Below, one piece after another: positions 10,138 to 18,396 of a stretch of DNA of 35,857 nt. Each line of letters opens with the position of its first letter. Position 1 is the stretch's first letter. Below the pieces are notes generated by a model. It searched no databases and was not told the origin of the DNA. It worked only from the letters and a program-made list of their open reading frames with translations. Location: the NCBI GenBank assembly GCA_024206155.1, contig JAAGZR010000141.1:1-35857 (forward strand), written 5' to 3'. Both the position numbers and the translations under genes were made by a program. The stretch is from Aliivibrio sp. Its GTDB lineage: Bacteria; Pseudomonadota; Gammaproteobacteria; Enterobacterales; Vibrionaceae.

Positions 10138-10269
10138 CTATTCTTTATCCACTTTTAACGACAATATCCAAATTGATAGCACTGCAACCGCAGCAAAACC
10201 ACCAAGAATAATGCTCGGCATTGCGATGTAACCCAACGTATGCCAAATAACAGACTCTAATGTACTCAT
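10138..10269 (-). CDS. Nap-linked single-span membrane microprotein (TIGR02808-like)
   Basis: A 43-residue reading frame starts at ATG 10267-10269 and stops at 10138. It reads MSTLESVIWHTLGYIAMPSI then a hydrophobic span (about residues 16-37) and a short charged tail ending KVDKE. A perfect ribosome binding site, AAGGAG, overlaps the end of napC, and only 9 bases separate the two genes, so it is co-transcribed and real despite its size. From memory, TIGR02808 describes very small membrane proteins in Vibrio and Photobacterium found next to periplasmic nitrate reductase genes; the match is by length, topology and context. Function is unknown. It may help assemble or anchor the Nap electron chain, perhaps filling the place of NapE, which is absent here. 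Confidence 0.82.
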   Translation of the reverse strand: MSTLESVIWHTLGYIAMPSIILGGFAAVAVLSIWILSLKVDKE

Positions 10270-10278
10270 GCTATCTCC

Positions 10279-10854
10279 TTACCAACCTTCAATGCCAGAC
10301 ATATCAGGCAGCTTATGTGCAATACCTTTGTGGCAATCTACACAGGTTTTTTCACCTGATGCTAATGCCGTTGAATGTTGTTTCGCACTGCGCGGACCTT
10401 GCTCTGAGAAATCCATAAAGTCGAATTCATGGCAATTACGACATTCTTGAGAGTTATTCTCTTTCATTCGATGCCATTCACGTTCTGCTAAATGCGCACG
10501 ACGCTCTTTAAACTTGTCTTCTGTATCAATAGTTTTAGCAATAAAGTGCGCATATAACTCTTTAGATGCTTGAACTTTTCGTACAATTTTATCTGTCCAG
10601 TTATGAGGAACGTGACAATCTGAACAAATAGCACGTACACCAGAACGGTTAGAATAGTGAATTGTCTCTTGGATTTCTTTAACGATTGGAGCATGACAAC
10701 CAGAACAGAATTCTTCTGTATTAGTTGCTTCCATACCCGTGTTAAATGCGCCCCAAAAAAGCAAACCACCGATAAAGCCCATAAATAAAACAACGCCTAC
10801 CGCCGCTTTACTTGGTGATGAAAAACGCTTCCAAAATGCTTTTAAAAATTTCAT
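10279..10854 (-). CDS. napC: Tetrahaem cytochrome c quinol dehydrogenase NapC
   Basis: NapC is anchored in the inner membrane, oxidises menaquinol or ubiquinol and passes electrons to NapB-NapA in the periplasm. The 191-residue product has one N-terminal membrane span (about 17-38) and four haem-binding CxxCH motifs at residues 50-54, 77-81, 138-142 and 171-175, the NapC/NirT layout and length. It follows napB by 32 bases and precedes the microprotein gene. Since no napG/napH is present, it should be the only quinol oxidase for this Nap system. Confidence 0.96.
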   Translation of the reverse strand: MKFLKAFWKRFSSPSKAAVGVVLFMGFIGGLLFWGAFNTGMEATNTEEFCSGCHAPIVKEIQETIHYSNRSGVRAICSDCHVPHNWTDKIVRKVQASKELYAHFIAKTIDTEDKFKERRAHLAEREWHRMKENNSQECRNCHEFDFMDFSEQGPRSAKQHSTALASGEKTCVDCHKGIAHKLPDMSGIEGW

Positions 10855-10886
10855 GTATAGCCTCTCTTAACGGTACTGGCTATCAA

Positions 10887-11360
10887 CTAGCGCAATGAGT
10901 CCACACGTTCAAATTCATTCTCAACTAATGGTTTAGCATCAGCTTGAGGTACGTGACATTGTAGACAGAAGTAACGACGAGGTGATACATCTGAAAGTAC
11001 AGCATCTTCACGGTTCACGTAGTGAGTTACACTGATCTTTGTCGCACCCATTTCTTTTGCGTTTTTCCAGCTATGACATGATAAACACTTATTTGCGTTT
11101 AATGACACTTCATAGTTACGAATAGTATGAGGCACTAATGGTGGTTGATATACGTAATCACTGTCTAATGCGTGATCACGTGGAAAACGTTTAAAATCAT
11201 CCGCTGGACGCGTTGTTTCTAATTCCGATGCACCACGTAATGATTCAACACCACCAATGCCTCCTGGATTGTTCAATTCTGCAGATTGTTCGGTTTCTGC
11301 TTGTACTGCACCAGCAAATAAAAGTCCTGCTGACATAAGCGCTATAATGAATTTTTTCAT
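10887..11360 (-). CDS. napB: Periplasmic nitrate reductase dihaem cytochrome c subunit NapB
   Basis: NapB is the small electron-transfer subunit of the NapAB complex. The 157-residue product begins with a signal peptide (about residues 1-21, cleavage after VQA) and carries two CxxCH haem sites, CLSCH (92-96) and CLQCH (132-136), plus histidines in VPHTI and VTHYV that are likely distal haem ligands, as in the family. The length is normal. It lies 76 bases downstream of napA; a hairpin occupies that gap. GGCGGAG precedes the ATG. Confidence 0.96.
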   Translation of the reverse strand: MKKFIIALMSAGLLFAGAVQAETEQSAELNNPGGIGGVESLRGASELETTRPADDFKRFPRDHALDSDYVYQPPLVPHTIRNYEVSLNANKCLSCHSWKNAKEMGATKISVTHYVNREDAVLSDVSPRRYFCLQCHVPQADAKPLVENEFERVDSLR

Positions 11361-11394
11361 TCTAATTTCTCCGCCTTAAGGCAAACTCTTTGAA

Positions 11395-11426
11395 ATAGGT
11401 TACTCACATCTTGGCCAGTAACCTAT
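11395..11426 (-). promoter_or_regulatory. Hairpin between napA and napB
   Basis: ATAGGTTAC (11395-11403) and GTAACCTAT (11418-11426) form a perfect 9-bp stem with a 14-base loop. No T-run follows on the minus strand, so it is more likely an RNA-stability or partial-attenuation element setting the napA to napBC ratio than a full terminator. Confidence 0.45.
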
Positions 11427-11436
11427 CTATTATTAA

Positions 11437-13926
11437 TTAAGCAATTTTAGTGATCTTAACTGGACACTTCTTATAATCTGTCTGTTTAGACAAAGGATCC
11501 GTTGCATCCAAAATCAATTTGTTAATTAAGATGCGAGCATCAAAGAATGGAACAAATACTAATCCTTCAGGCGGACGGTTACGACCACGAGTTTCAACAC
11601 GAACACGTACTTCTCCACGTTTGTTAGAAATTAATACTTCATCACCACGGCGCAGGTTACGTTTCTTCGCATCCGCAGGGTGAATATAACAAAGTGCATC
11701 AGGAACGGCTTTATACAGCTCAGGAACACGACGTGTCATAGTACCTGTATGCCAATGCTCAAGAACACGACCGGTGCATAACCACATATCAAATTCATCA
11801 CCAGGAACCTCTGGTGGCGCTTCATACGGTGCAGAGATAATCAATGCTTTACCATCAGGCTTACCGTAGAAGTCCCAATCCGACCCTTTCTTAGCGTATG
11901 GATCTGAGCCTTCTTTGTAACGCCATAATGTTTCTTTACCATCAACCACAGGCCAACGTAAACCTCGGACGTTATGGTATGTATCGTATGGTGCTAAATC
12001 GTGACCGTGTCCACGACCAAACTCGGCATACTCTTCAAACAGTCCTTTTTGAACATAGAAGCCTTGATCTTTCGCGTCATCATTCAGCTCTTGAGCTTCT
12101 GACAGTGGGAATTTATCAACTTGGCCATTTTTAAATAATATGTCATACATGGTCTTCCCACGGTATTCAGGCGCTTTTGCTAATAGCTCTTCGCCCCACA
12201 CTTCTTCTACTGTGAAGCGTTTTGAGAATTCCATGATTTGCCATAAATCAGATTTCGCTTCGCCTTTTGCTTGTACTTGTTGGTACCAAGCTTGAGTACG
12301 ACGTTCAGCATTGCCATAAGCCCCTTCTTTTTCTACCCACATTGCTGTTGGAAGAATTAGATCCGATGCTTGAGCTGTTGCTGTTGGGTATGGGTCAGAG
12401 CATGCAATGAAGTTTTCCGGGTTACGGTAACCAGGTAAACGTTCAGTGTTAATGTTTGGACCCGCTTGCATGTTGTTATTACACATTACCCAATAAGCGT
12501 TAATCTTGCCGTCTTTAAGCATACGGTCTTGAACAACGGCGTGTGCACCAGGTTTACCGTTCAATGTGCCTTCTGGTAATTTCCAGATTTTTTCTGAAAT
12601 TGCACGGTGCTTAGGGTTGGCAACAACCATGTCTGCTGGTAGACGATGCGAGAATGTGCCTACTTCACGAGCAGTACCACATGCAGAAGGTTGACCTGTT
12701 AACGAGAATGGACTGTTTCCTGGAGTTGCGATCTTACCCGTTAGTAAGTGAATGTTATAAACAAGGCTGTTCATCCAAACACCACGAGTGTGTTGGTTCA
12801 TGCCCATTGTCCATAAAGACATTACTTTTGTATTTGGATCAGCGTATTGCTTGGCTAGAGTGATCAAGTCTTCTTCTGATACACCAGACATTTCAGAGGC
12901 TTTTTCTGCTGTATATGGCGCAACCGACGCTTTATACTCTTCAAAGCTGATTGAGCTCATCGCTCCAGAGTTGGGGTTTTCCGCTTTCATTTGTAACGGG
13001 TCAGTATCACGAAGACCATAACCGATATCAGTCGTTGCTTGCTTGAAGTTCGTATGTTTATTAACGAAATCCCAGTTTACTGCATCGTTTTGAATAATGT
13101 AGTTAGCAATGAAGTTAGCAATCGCAAGGTCAGATTGAGGTTCGAAAATATATCCTTTATCTGCTAATTCAAATGAACGGTGGTAATAAGTAGATAACAC
13201 GTTTACTTTAACGTGTGGATTACTTAAACGACGATCTGAAATACGAGTCCATAATACTGGGTGCATTTCTGCCATGTTTGAGCCCCAAAGAACAAAAGAG
13301 TCTGCGTGTTCAAAGTCATCATAGCAGCCCATAGGTTCATCGATACCGAACGTACGCATAAACGCACCTACCGCGGAAGCCATACAGTGACGTGCATTTG
13401 GATCGATGTTATTAGAACGGAAACCCGCTTTCATCAATTTAACGGCAGCGTACCCTTCCATTACAGTCCACTGACCCGAACCAAACATGCCAACACCGGT
13501 TGGTCCATGTTTCTTCAGTGCCGCTTTCCATTTTTCAGCCATCGTATCAAACGCAACATCCCAAGAGACAGGTGTAAAATCACCGTTCTTATCGTATTGA
13601 CCATCAGTCATACGCAGCATTGGCGTTTGTAGGCGATCTTTGCCGTACATGATTTTTGATAGGAAGTAACCCTTGATACAGTTAAGTCCTTTGTTTACTG
13701 GCGCTTCTGGATCACCTTGAGTCGCAACAACCCGACCATTTTGAGTTCCTACAAGTACAGAGCAACCAGTACCACAAAAACGACAAGGCGCTTTATCCCA
13801 TTTAATTTTTGTCTGATCAGAACTAACGATTAAATTAGTTGCTGAAGCTGGAAGCGTAATTCCTGCTACAGCTGCGGCCGAAGCTGCTGCATTTGCTTTA
13901 ACAAACGCACGTCTTGTCATTTTCAT
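11437..13926 (-). CDS. napA: Periplasmic nitrate reductase catalytic subunit NapA
   Basis: NapA reduces nitrate to nitrite in the periplasm with a bis-MGD molybdenum cofactor and one [4Fe-4S] cluster. The 829-residue product is full length. A twin-arginine signal (MTRRAFVKA, then an Ala-rich stretch to about residue 29) directs folded export. Cluster ligands are C48, C51, C55 and C83, with the conserved lysine K85. The molybdenum ligand is C181 in ARHCMASAV. Its start overlaps the napD stop by 4 bases, suggesting translational coupling with the chaperone that guards its Tat signal. Confidence 0.98.
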   Translation of the reverse strand: MKMTRRAFVKANAAASAAAVAGITLPASATNLIVSSDQTKIKWDKAPCRFCGTGCSVLVGTQNGRVVATQGDPEAPVNKGLNCIKGYFLSKIMYGKDRLQTPMLRMTDGQYDKNGDFTPVSWDVAFDTMAEKWKAALKKHGPTGVGMFGSGQWTVMEGYAAVKLMKAGFRSNNIDPNARHCMASAVGAFMRTFGIDEPMGCYDDFEHADSFVLWGSNMAEMHPVLWTRISDRRLSNPHVKVNVLSTYYHRSFELADKGYIFEPQSDLAIANFIANYIIQNDAVNWDFVNKHTNFKQATTDIGYGLRDTDPLQMKAENPNSGAMSSISFEEYKASVAPYTAEKASEMSGVSEEDLITLAKQYADPNTKVMSLWTMGMNQHTRGVWMNSLVYNIHLLTGKIATPGNSPFSLTGQPSACGTAREVGTFSHRLPADMVVANPKHRAISEKIWKLPEGTLNGKPGAHAVVQDRMLKDGKINAYWVMCNNNMQAGPNINTERLPGYRNPENFIACSDPYPTATAQASDLILPTAMWVEKEGAYGNAERRTQAWYQQVQAKGEAKSDLWQIMEFSKRFTVEEVWGEELLAKAPEYRGKTMYDILFKNGQVDKFPLSEAQELNDDAKDQGFYVQKGLFEEYAEFGRGHGHDLAPYDTYHNVRGLRWPVVDGKETLWRYKEGSDPYAKKGSDWDFYGKPDGKALIISAPYEAPPEVPGDEFDMWLCTGRVLEHWHTGTMTRRVPELYKAVPDALCYIHPADAKKRNLRRGDEVLISNKRGEVRVRVETRGRNRPPEGLVFVPFFDARILINKLILDATDPLSKQTDYKKCPVKITKIA

Positions 13927-14207
13927 GATTCATCCTCACATTGCGAATCAAAGTGCTCGATTTGGTGGAAAACTAAAGCGACATTTAGTATTCCTTCGAA
14001 GTCATTTATTTTATCGATTGAATCTGTGATATACCCTTGGTTTTCAGTTTCGAGAACAACAATAACTTTGCCCTCTTTACTTTCACCGTGGATTTCCGTA
14101 TTCGGTAGCGCTAATATTTTTTCTTTTGTCACTTCTAATAATTCAGGGCGAACATGAACTACTAAACTTGAAATATGAACTTCATTTTCAGGTAAATTTT
14201 CTAACAT
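13923..14207 (-). CDS. napD: NapA-specific Tat chaperone NapD
   Basis: NapD binds the twin-arginine signal peptide of NapA in the cytoplasm and holds back export until the cofactor is loaded. The 94-residue product has the family start ([22 protein letters not shown]) and the [15 protein letters not shown] core, with a ferredoxin-like fold predicted for the family. It overlaps napF upstream by 7 bases and napA downstream by 4 bases, so all three should be translated together. Confidence 0.94.
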   Translation of the reverse strand: MLENLPENEVHISSLVVHVRPELLEVTKEKILALPNTEIHGESKEGKVIVVLETENQGYITDSIDKINDFEGILNVALVFHQIEHFDSQCEDES

Positions 14208-14710
14208 GTTGTTTTATTTTCCAAAGTCATTCTTATCGCCGATGTCGGACAAACCGCTACACAGCCACCACATCCATTACAAGCATCAAAATTAATTTGA
14301 GGTTGAGCAACACTACCTAATACCAGTTGAAAGCGAATTGCTTGTGTCTCACACATATCACTACAACTACGACACTCTACTGACTGCTTTGCCAAACACT
14401 CTTTATTTATAGATATTTGATGGGTGAAAGCAGGGGAAATACGTAAATCAAATAAATGCTCTGGGCATTGAGCCGCACAAGCCTCACAAAAGGTGCATTC
14501 TCCCTTGGTAAAATCCACAATAGGAAAACCACCATCACCTTTGACAATTATTTGCTCTTCGCAAGCTGTTATGCATTTTTCACAACGAGTACATTGAGAT
14601 ACGAAATCAACCTCATTCTTAATCCAAGGCAGGCGCTGTTGTGTTAATGGACTCTCTGTTTTTTTTGTGGAGAAGCGACGAAAAACACCTCGCTTAGAGT
14701 GATCAATCAT
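14201..14710 (-). CDS. napF: Iron-sulfur protein NapF
   Basis: NapF is a cytoplasmic ferredoxin-type protein that interacts with NapA before export and is thought to help its maturation. The product has clusters of cysteines in the order CTRCEKCITAC, CTFCEACAAQC, a divergent CRSCSDMC, and CNGCGGCVAVC, fitting several [4Fe-4S] clusters. I chose the ATG at 14708-14710 (169 residues, start MIDHSKRGVFRRF), since AGGA lies 5 bases upstream and family members begin similarly; an in-frame ATG at 14725 would add five residues but has a poor ribosome binding site. It is the first gene of the nap operon. Confidence 0.92.
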   Translation of the reverse strand: MIDHSKRGVFRRFSTKKTESPLTQQRLPWIKNEVDFVSQCTRCEKCITACEEQIIVKGDGGFPIVDFTKGECTFCEACAAQCPEHLFDLRISPAFTHQISINKECLAKQSVECRSCSDMCETQAIRFQLVLGSVAQPQINFDACNGCGGCVAVCPTSAIRMTLENKTTC

Positions 14711-14768
14711 ATTATCCTGACTCATCTGTTCATAACTCTAGAATTCCATTAACATTTTTATATGGTGA

Positions 14769-14774
14769 ATTTTA
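14769..14774 (-). promoter_or_regulatory. Candidate -10 box for the nap operon
   Basis: On the minus strand TAAAAT (14774 to 14769) lies where a -10 box would be if the NarP-like site were centred about 43 bases upstream of the start. A start near 14761 would give a leader of roughly 50 bases before the napF ATG. This is inferred from spacing only. Confidence 0.35.
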
Positions 14775-14796
14775 AATTTTGTCATATTTATTGATA

Positions 14797-14812
14797 TACC
14801 CCATAATGGTTA
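14797..14812 (-). promoter_or_regulatory. NarP-like 7-2-7 binding site in the nap/narQ intergenic region
   Basis: TACCCCA-TA-ATGGTTA fits the NarL/NarP heptamer pair (TACYYMT, two bases, inverted copy) with one or two mismatches per half. NarP needs exactly this 7-2-7 arrangement. The gene for NarP lies about 1.8 kb away, and the site sits upstream of the candidate nap -10 box. Confidence 0.55.
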
Positions 14813-14826
14813 AACAAGGGGGACTA

Positions 14827-14840
14827 TTGTCCTAGATCAA
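14827..14840 (-). promoter_or_regulatory. FNR-like binding site upstream of the nap operon
   Basis: TTGTC-CTAG-ATCAA matches the FNR consensus TTGAT-N4-ATCAA at nine of ten defined positions. It lies 29 bases further upstream (centre to centre) than the NarP-like site, an order like the enteric napF promoter where FNR is distal and NarP proximal. CRP shares part of this consensus, but ATCAA favours FNR. Confidence 0.6.
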
Positions 14841-14913
14841 ATTTTAAAACAAATAAAAACAACAAAATAGAATCTATTATCCTTAAGCCAACCACAGGCC
14901 GCATCAAACAAAA

Positions 14914-16605
14914 ATGAAGCATAATAAAACCTCAATATTAACAAAAACCATTGCGCAAGTGATGTTACTGATTGTATTAATCTCAGTAGTTACAACTAGC
15001 TTGGCGTTAATAACCTTATCTTCTAGCTTAAAAGATGCCGAAGCCGTTAATATTGCTGGCTCATTGCGTATGCAAAGTTATCGTCTGGCTTATGACATTG
15101 AAACAAACTCCCCTGAGCTTATTGAACACCTCAGCAAGCTCTCACAATCGATAAAATCGCCCTCTTTTAAAGCACTAGAGCAATGGTTTGTACCAGACGA
15201 TATCGAACTTTCTTATCAAGGTATTCTTTTGCAATGGCATTCTTTACAGCCCTCACTACTCAGTGAAAATAAGCAGATTTACTTAAATAAAGTCTCGGTT
15301 TTTGTTGATGAGATTGACCATTTTGTGTTCCGGCTGCAGGAATTTTCAGAACGTAAATTACAACTACTGTCTCTTATTGGTGTTTTAGGTTTATCTTTAA
15401 TTGTCTCTTTAAGTATTTTCATTATATTTTTTACTCAACGCAAAATTGTAAGCCCACTACATCACCTCGTTGCAGCAAGTAAAGCCATGACAAAAGGGAA
15501 TTATTCGGTTCACGTTGTTCTAAAAAGTGATAATGAATTAGGGCAATTAAGCGATTCGTTTAACCACATGGCAAAACAAATCGATCTCAGTTACAAAGAG
15601 CTTGAAAACCGTGTTGAAGTTAAAACGAAGAAGTTAAGCCAAGCGAACCGCTCGCTCACCACTCTCTATCAATGCTCTCAACAGCTATCTGCGTCTCAAT
15701 TAGATGAGCAAGCGTTTAAAAATATTCTGGATACTTTTGTAAATATTGAAGGCATCATCAGCGCAAGGTTAATTGTTGAAGAAGAATCTGGTGGAGATTG
15801 GGAGATAACCAGTGGTGAATCAAATAGCTCACCTTGGAGTCTACAAGAACTCAGCATTGATGGAGAACAGCTCGGCTATTTACTGTGGCAATTTACTTTG
15901 CCTTGCCCAGATCAAAAATTAATCATAAACATTGCGAATATTCTTGCGCGTGGTGTGTTTTATAACCAAGCTCAAAAACAAACTCACCAGTTAATTCTCT
16001 TAGAAGAACGATCCGCGATTGCTAGAGAGTTACATGATTCACTTGCTCAATCGCTCTCATACTTAAAAATACAAACTACGTTATTAAAGCGACAACTGGC
16101 CAAGTGTAATTGCCAAAGTACCAATACAACGCTGACTGAATTAGATGAAGGACTTAAAAGTGCTTATACTCAATTAAGAGAGCTACTTAATACCTTTAGG
16201 CTTACGATTAATAAAGCGCACTTTGGTGAGGCATTACAAGAAATTACCACCACATTAGCGTCACAAACAAAGATACGACTTCATCTGAATAATGAACTTC
16301 CTTCTTTGCCCATAAATGCACAACAACACGTTCATTTGTTGCAATTAATTAGAGAAGCGACATTAAATGCCATCAAACACTCAAAAGCTGATAATATTAT
16401 CATTACTTGTTTTCAAGAAGGTGAGCAAGGCTATATTAACATTGAAGACGATGGCGTAGGATTTGATCCTACAGAAGAAAAATTTAATCATTATGGATTA
16501 AGAATAATGCAAGAACGTGCACATTGTGTTCGTGGCCAGCTATCCATAAACTCTGAACTAAAACACGGTTGTACAGTGAACGTAACGTTTCCACTTAACC
16601 AATAA
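14914..16605 (+). CDS. narQ: Nitrate/nitrite sensor histidine kinase NarQ
   Basis: This sensor detects periplasmic nitrate or nitrite and phosphorylates NarP. The 563-residue product has membrane spans near 13-36 and 149-174. Between them lies the nitrate-binding P-box (EAVNIAGSLRMQSYRLAY, about 43-60), the hallmark of NarX/NarQ. A HAMP domain (about 175-228), a coiled linker, a cysteine-bearing central domain, a HisKA_3 domain with H374 in ARELHDSLAQSL, and an HATPase domain (DDGVGFDP) follow. It is 18 bases upstream of narP and divergent from napF. The choice of NarQ over NarX rests on linkage with a narP-type regulator and a nap operon. Confidence 0.93.
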   Translation: MKHNKTSILTKTIAQVMLLIVLISVVTTSLALITLSSSLKDAEAVNIAGSLRMQSYRLAYDIETNSPELIEHLSKLSQSIKSPSFKALEQWFVPDDIELSYQGILLQWHSLQPSLLSENKQIYLNKVSVFVDEIDHFVFRLQEFSERKLQLLSLIGVLGLSLIVSLSIFIIFFTQRKIVSPLHHLVAASKAMTKGNYSVHVVLKSDNELGQLSDSFNHMAKQIDLSYKELENRVEVKTKKLSQANRSLTTLYQCSQQLSASQLDEQAFKNILDTFVNIEGIISARLIVEEESGGDWEITSGESNSSPWSLQELSIDGEQLGYLLWQFTLPCPDQKLIINIANILARGVFYNQAQKQTHQLILLEERSAIARELHDSLAQSLSYLKIQTTLLKRQLAKCNCQSTNTTLTELDEGLKSAYTQLRELLNTFRLTINKAHFGEALQEITTTLASQTKIRLHLNNELPSLPINAQQHVHLLQLIREATLNAIKHSKADNIIITCFQEGEQGYINIEDDGVGFDPTEEKFNHYGLRIMQERAHCVRGQLSINSELKHGCTVNVTFPLNQ

Positions 16606-16623
16606 ATAATAGAGGTACAAACT

Positions 16624-17235
16624 ATGTGGAATGTTGTTATCGTTGATGATCATCCGTTAATGCGTCGCGGTATTGGGCAATTACTGTCATTTGATGGAGA
16701 ATTTACACTCGCAGGTGAAGCAAGTAATGGTACTGATGCAGTTGCTCTAATCTCTAAAGATGAACCGGACTTAGTGTTATTAGATCTCAATATGAAAGGT
16801 ATGTCTGGTTTAGATACCCTACATGCCCTACGTAACGAAGGCGTAACTTGCCCTATCGTTATCTTAACGGTATCTGATAATAAACAAGACATTAAAACCT
16901 TGGTGAACGCCGGTGCTGATGGTTACTTACTAAAAGACGGTGAGCCTGATGAATTAATCGCTTTATTAAAAGAAGCAATGAAAGGCGGCAAAGCTTATTC
17001 AGAGCAAGTAAGAGCGTGCTTAGAACAAGAAACTAACGGTGATGATAAATTAGAAAGTTTAACCGCTCGTGAACTTGAGATCTTGCAAAATGTCGCAAAA
17101 GGTATGCGTAACAAGCAAGTGGCCGATAAACTGTTTATTTCTGAGGCTACCGTAAAGGTACACATGAAAAGTTTATTGAAAAAATTGAATGTGAAATCAC
17201 GAGTAGCGGCAACCCTACTCTACTTGGATTCTTAA
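16624..17235 (+). CDS. narP: Nitrate/nitrite response regulator NarP
   Basis: NarP binds heptamer pairs and controls nap and related genes when phosphorylated by NarQ. The 203-residue product has an N-terminal receiver domain with acidic pocket residues D8/D9, phospho-acceptor D54 (VLLDLNMKGM) and K105-type lysine (LLKDGEPDE), then a LuxR/NarL helix-turn-helix (about 140-200, LTARELEILQ...EATVKVHMKSLLKKL). GAGG precedes the ATG. It forms an operon with narQ, and a lipoprotein gene begins one base after its stop codon. Confidence 0.94.
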   Translation: MWNVVIVDDHPLMRRGIGQLLSFDGEFTLAGEASNGTDAVALISKDEPDLVLLDLNMKGMSGLDTLHALRNEGVTCPIVILTVSDNKQDIKTLVNAGADGYLLKDGEPDELIALLKEAMKGGKAYSEQVRACLEQETNGDDKLESLTARELEILQNVAKGMRNKQVADKLFISEATVKVHMKSLLKKLNVKSRVAATLLYLDS

Positions 17236-17236
17236 T

Positions 17237-17572
17237 ATGAAATTGTTTCTTTCTGCTCTTTTAAGTCTGGCTTTACTCAGTGGTTGTGCCATCACAACAC
17301 AACCAATAGATACTGAGTCTGAAACCATTATTCTGCATTATGATGACAGCATTATTCAAGATCAAAAATGCACTGAAGTTGGTACAGTGACAGGAAGTGA
17401 AGGCCATTGGTACACGTTCTTTTTTATATCAAACAAAGATCTTATGATCGCTGCAGTTAATGATATTAAAAATGAAGCTCAAGCATTAAACGCAAATACT
17501 GTTGTACTTCAAGACCCAATAGCATTTAACACATCAGTGACCATGCTTGGCTCTGCTTATATTTGTCCATAA
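17237..17572 (+). CDS. DUF4156 family lipoprotein
   Basis: The 111-residue product begins with a lipoprotein signal (MKLFLSALLSLALLSGC), so C17 should be lipidated. The mature part contains the DUF4156 pattern (CTEVGTVTGSEGHWYTFFF...NDIKNEAQALNANTVVLQ). The function is unknown. Its ATG lies one base past the narP stop, so it is the third gene of the narQP transcript and probably translationally coupled. Residue 18 is Ala rather than Asp, which favours outer-membrane sorting in the Lol system (inference). A terminator follows. Confidence 0.82.
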   Translation: MKLFLSALLSLALLSGCAITTQPIDTESETIILHYDDSIIQDQKCTEVGTVTGSEGHWYTFFFISNKDLMIAAVNDIKNEAQALNANTVVLQDPIAFNTSVTMLGSAYICP

Positions 17573-17609
17573 CGGTTATAACATTGTAGTAAATAAAAAT
17601 ACCAAAACA

Positions 17610-17637
17610 AAAACGCCAACAATGATGTTGGCGTTTT
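17610..17637 (+). terminator. Intrinsic terminator of the narQP operon
   Basis: AAAACGCCAAC (17610-17620) pairs perfectly with GTTGGCGTTTT (17627-17637) around a 6-base loop. The A and T flanks also allow use by the convergent gene at 17670. Confidence 0.87.
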
Positions 17638-17669
17638 ATTCACTCTTTATTAAGTCTAAAAATAACAGA

Positions 17670-17951
17670 CTAATGGTATAAGGTTGATGCGATTTCATCT
17701 TCGCGCGAACACACCCAATCAGGATCATACGGTCCCCAATCTGAAAGGCGATAATATCCGTCGTTGTGACGTCGTCCATCTTGAATAAACATTAACTCTA
17801 TACCAATACCAGGCAGGGCTTTCAATACATCTTGAATCGTACGACGAGGCCAACCGGTTAGCTCAACAAGCTTAGGCACATTCGGCCTTTCTAAATTATG
17901 CACCAATAACGCCAAATATAAGCGTCTGGCAAACACTGGATTCAACTCCAT
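17670..17951 (-). CDS. Small winged-helix DNA-binding protein
   Basis: The 93-residue product (start MELNPVFARRLYLALLVHNL) has a helix-turn-helix segment (VPKLVELTGWPRRTIQDVLKAL, about 27-50) followed by a short wing and a Tyr/Trp-rich tail. It is a likely transcription factor seen in vibrios, with no known target. The ATG at 17949-17951 has a strong AGGAGG ribosome binding site; an in-frame ATG nine codons upstream does not. It stands alone, convergent with the narQP lipoprotein unit, and beside the PAAR remnant. I do not know a gene name for it. Confidence 0.8.
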   Translation of the reverse strand: MELNPVFARRLYLALLVHNLERPNVPKLVELTGWPRRTIQDVLKALPGIGIELMFIQDGRRHNDGYYRLSDWGPYDPDWVCSREDEIASTLYH

Positions 17952-18016
17952 TGATACCTCCTGATTTAATAAGATCAATTATTAATCATTCAATATTTAT
18001 GATGTTGAGATTGATC

Positions 18017-18085
18017 AACTAATTACGAAAATAATTGCACAATTCCACCAAAAAACACATAAAAATGCATTTTTTGTAATTAGTT
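18017..18085. repeat. Long AT-rich inverted repeat beside the PAAR remnant
   Basis: AACTAATTACGAAAA (18017-18031) is complementary to TTTTTGTAATTAGTT (18071-18085), 15 bp with one G-T pair, around a 39-base spacer. It ends about 30 bases past the stop of the PAAR remnant and upstream of the winged-helix gene. It could be a cruciform, a terminator of the lost gene, or the edge of a deleted element. Confidence 0.5.
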
Positions 18086-18116
18086 TTCACAACTATTTTA
18101 TTATACATACCAATAA

Positions 18117-18239
18117 TCACCCAATGTTAACACTCCCTCCCTTTGCAACAGTCCAACCACAGCCTGCAGCATCACCACTTCTTGCTGCCGCTTCTCCATC
18201 AATAAATACTGAATTAGACCCTGATGATATTGCTTGACA
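18117..18239 (-). pseudogene. C-terminal remnant of a PAAR-repeat (type VI secretion spike) gene
   Basis: Reading leftward, the frame gives CQAISSGSNSVFIDGEAAAR then SGDAAGCGWTVAKGGSVNIG and a TGA at 18117. This is the conserved end of a PAAR-domain protein: the S/T-V-F-I-N/D-G-x-x-A-A-R-x-G-D core, the following CG, and the closing V-x-I-G before the stop. PAAR proteins are about 90 or more residues and cap the type VI secretion spike. Here the N-terminal half is missing: upstream residues do not look like PAAR, no start codon with a ribosome binding site is present, and a stop (complement of CTA) lies about 60 bases further upstream. No vgrG or effector gene is adjacent, so it reads as a decayed fragment. 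Confidence 0.72.
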
Positions 18240-18396
18240 ATTGTATACTTTCTCAACAAAGAGAAGAATTATGGCAAAAATAAGACGAGTCACTTCAAAC
18301 TATAACCAATAGAATACTAAATAACGCACAGCTATGGCGTATTTGCTCAAATCTCGTTATAAATAGATCATAACTAATAACATAATGAAGAAAGTC

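Noticed and set aside
11898-13632. Several rightward open frames of 60-108 codons inside napA
   Set aside because: They are antisense to a clearly coding gene, have no family resemblance and no convincing ribosome binding sites.
18234-18249. TTGACA and TATACT close together upstream of yffB
   Set aside because: Only four bases separate the two boxes, so they cannot form a sigma-70 promoter.
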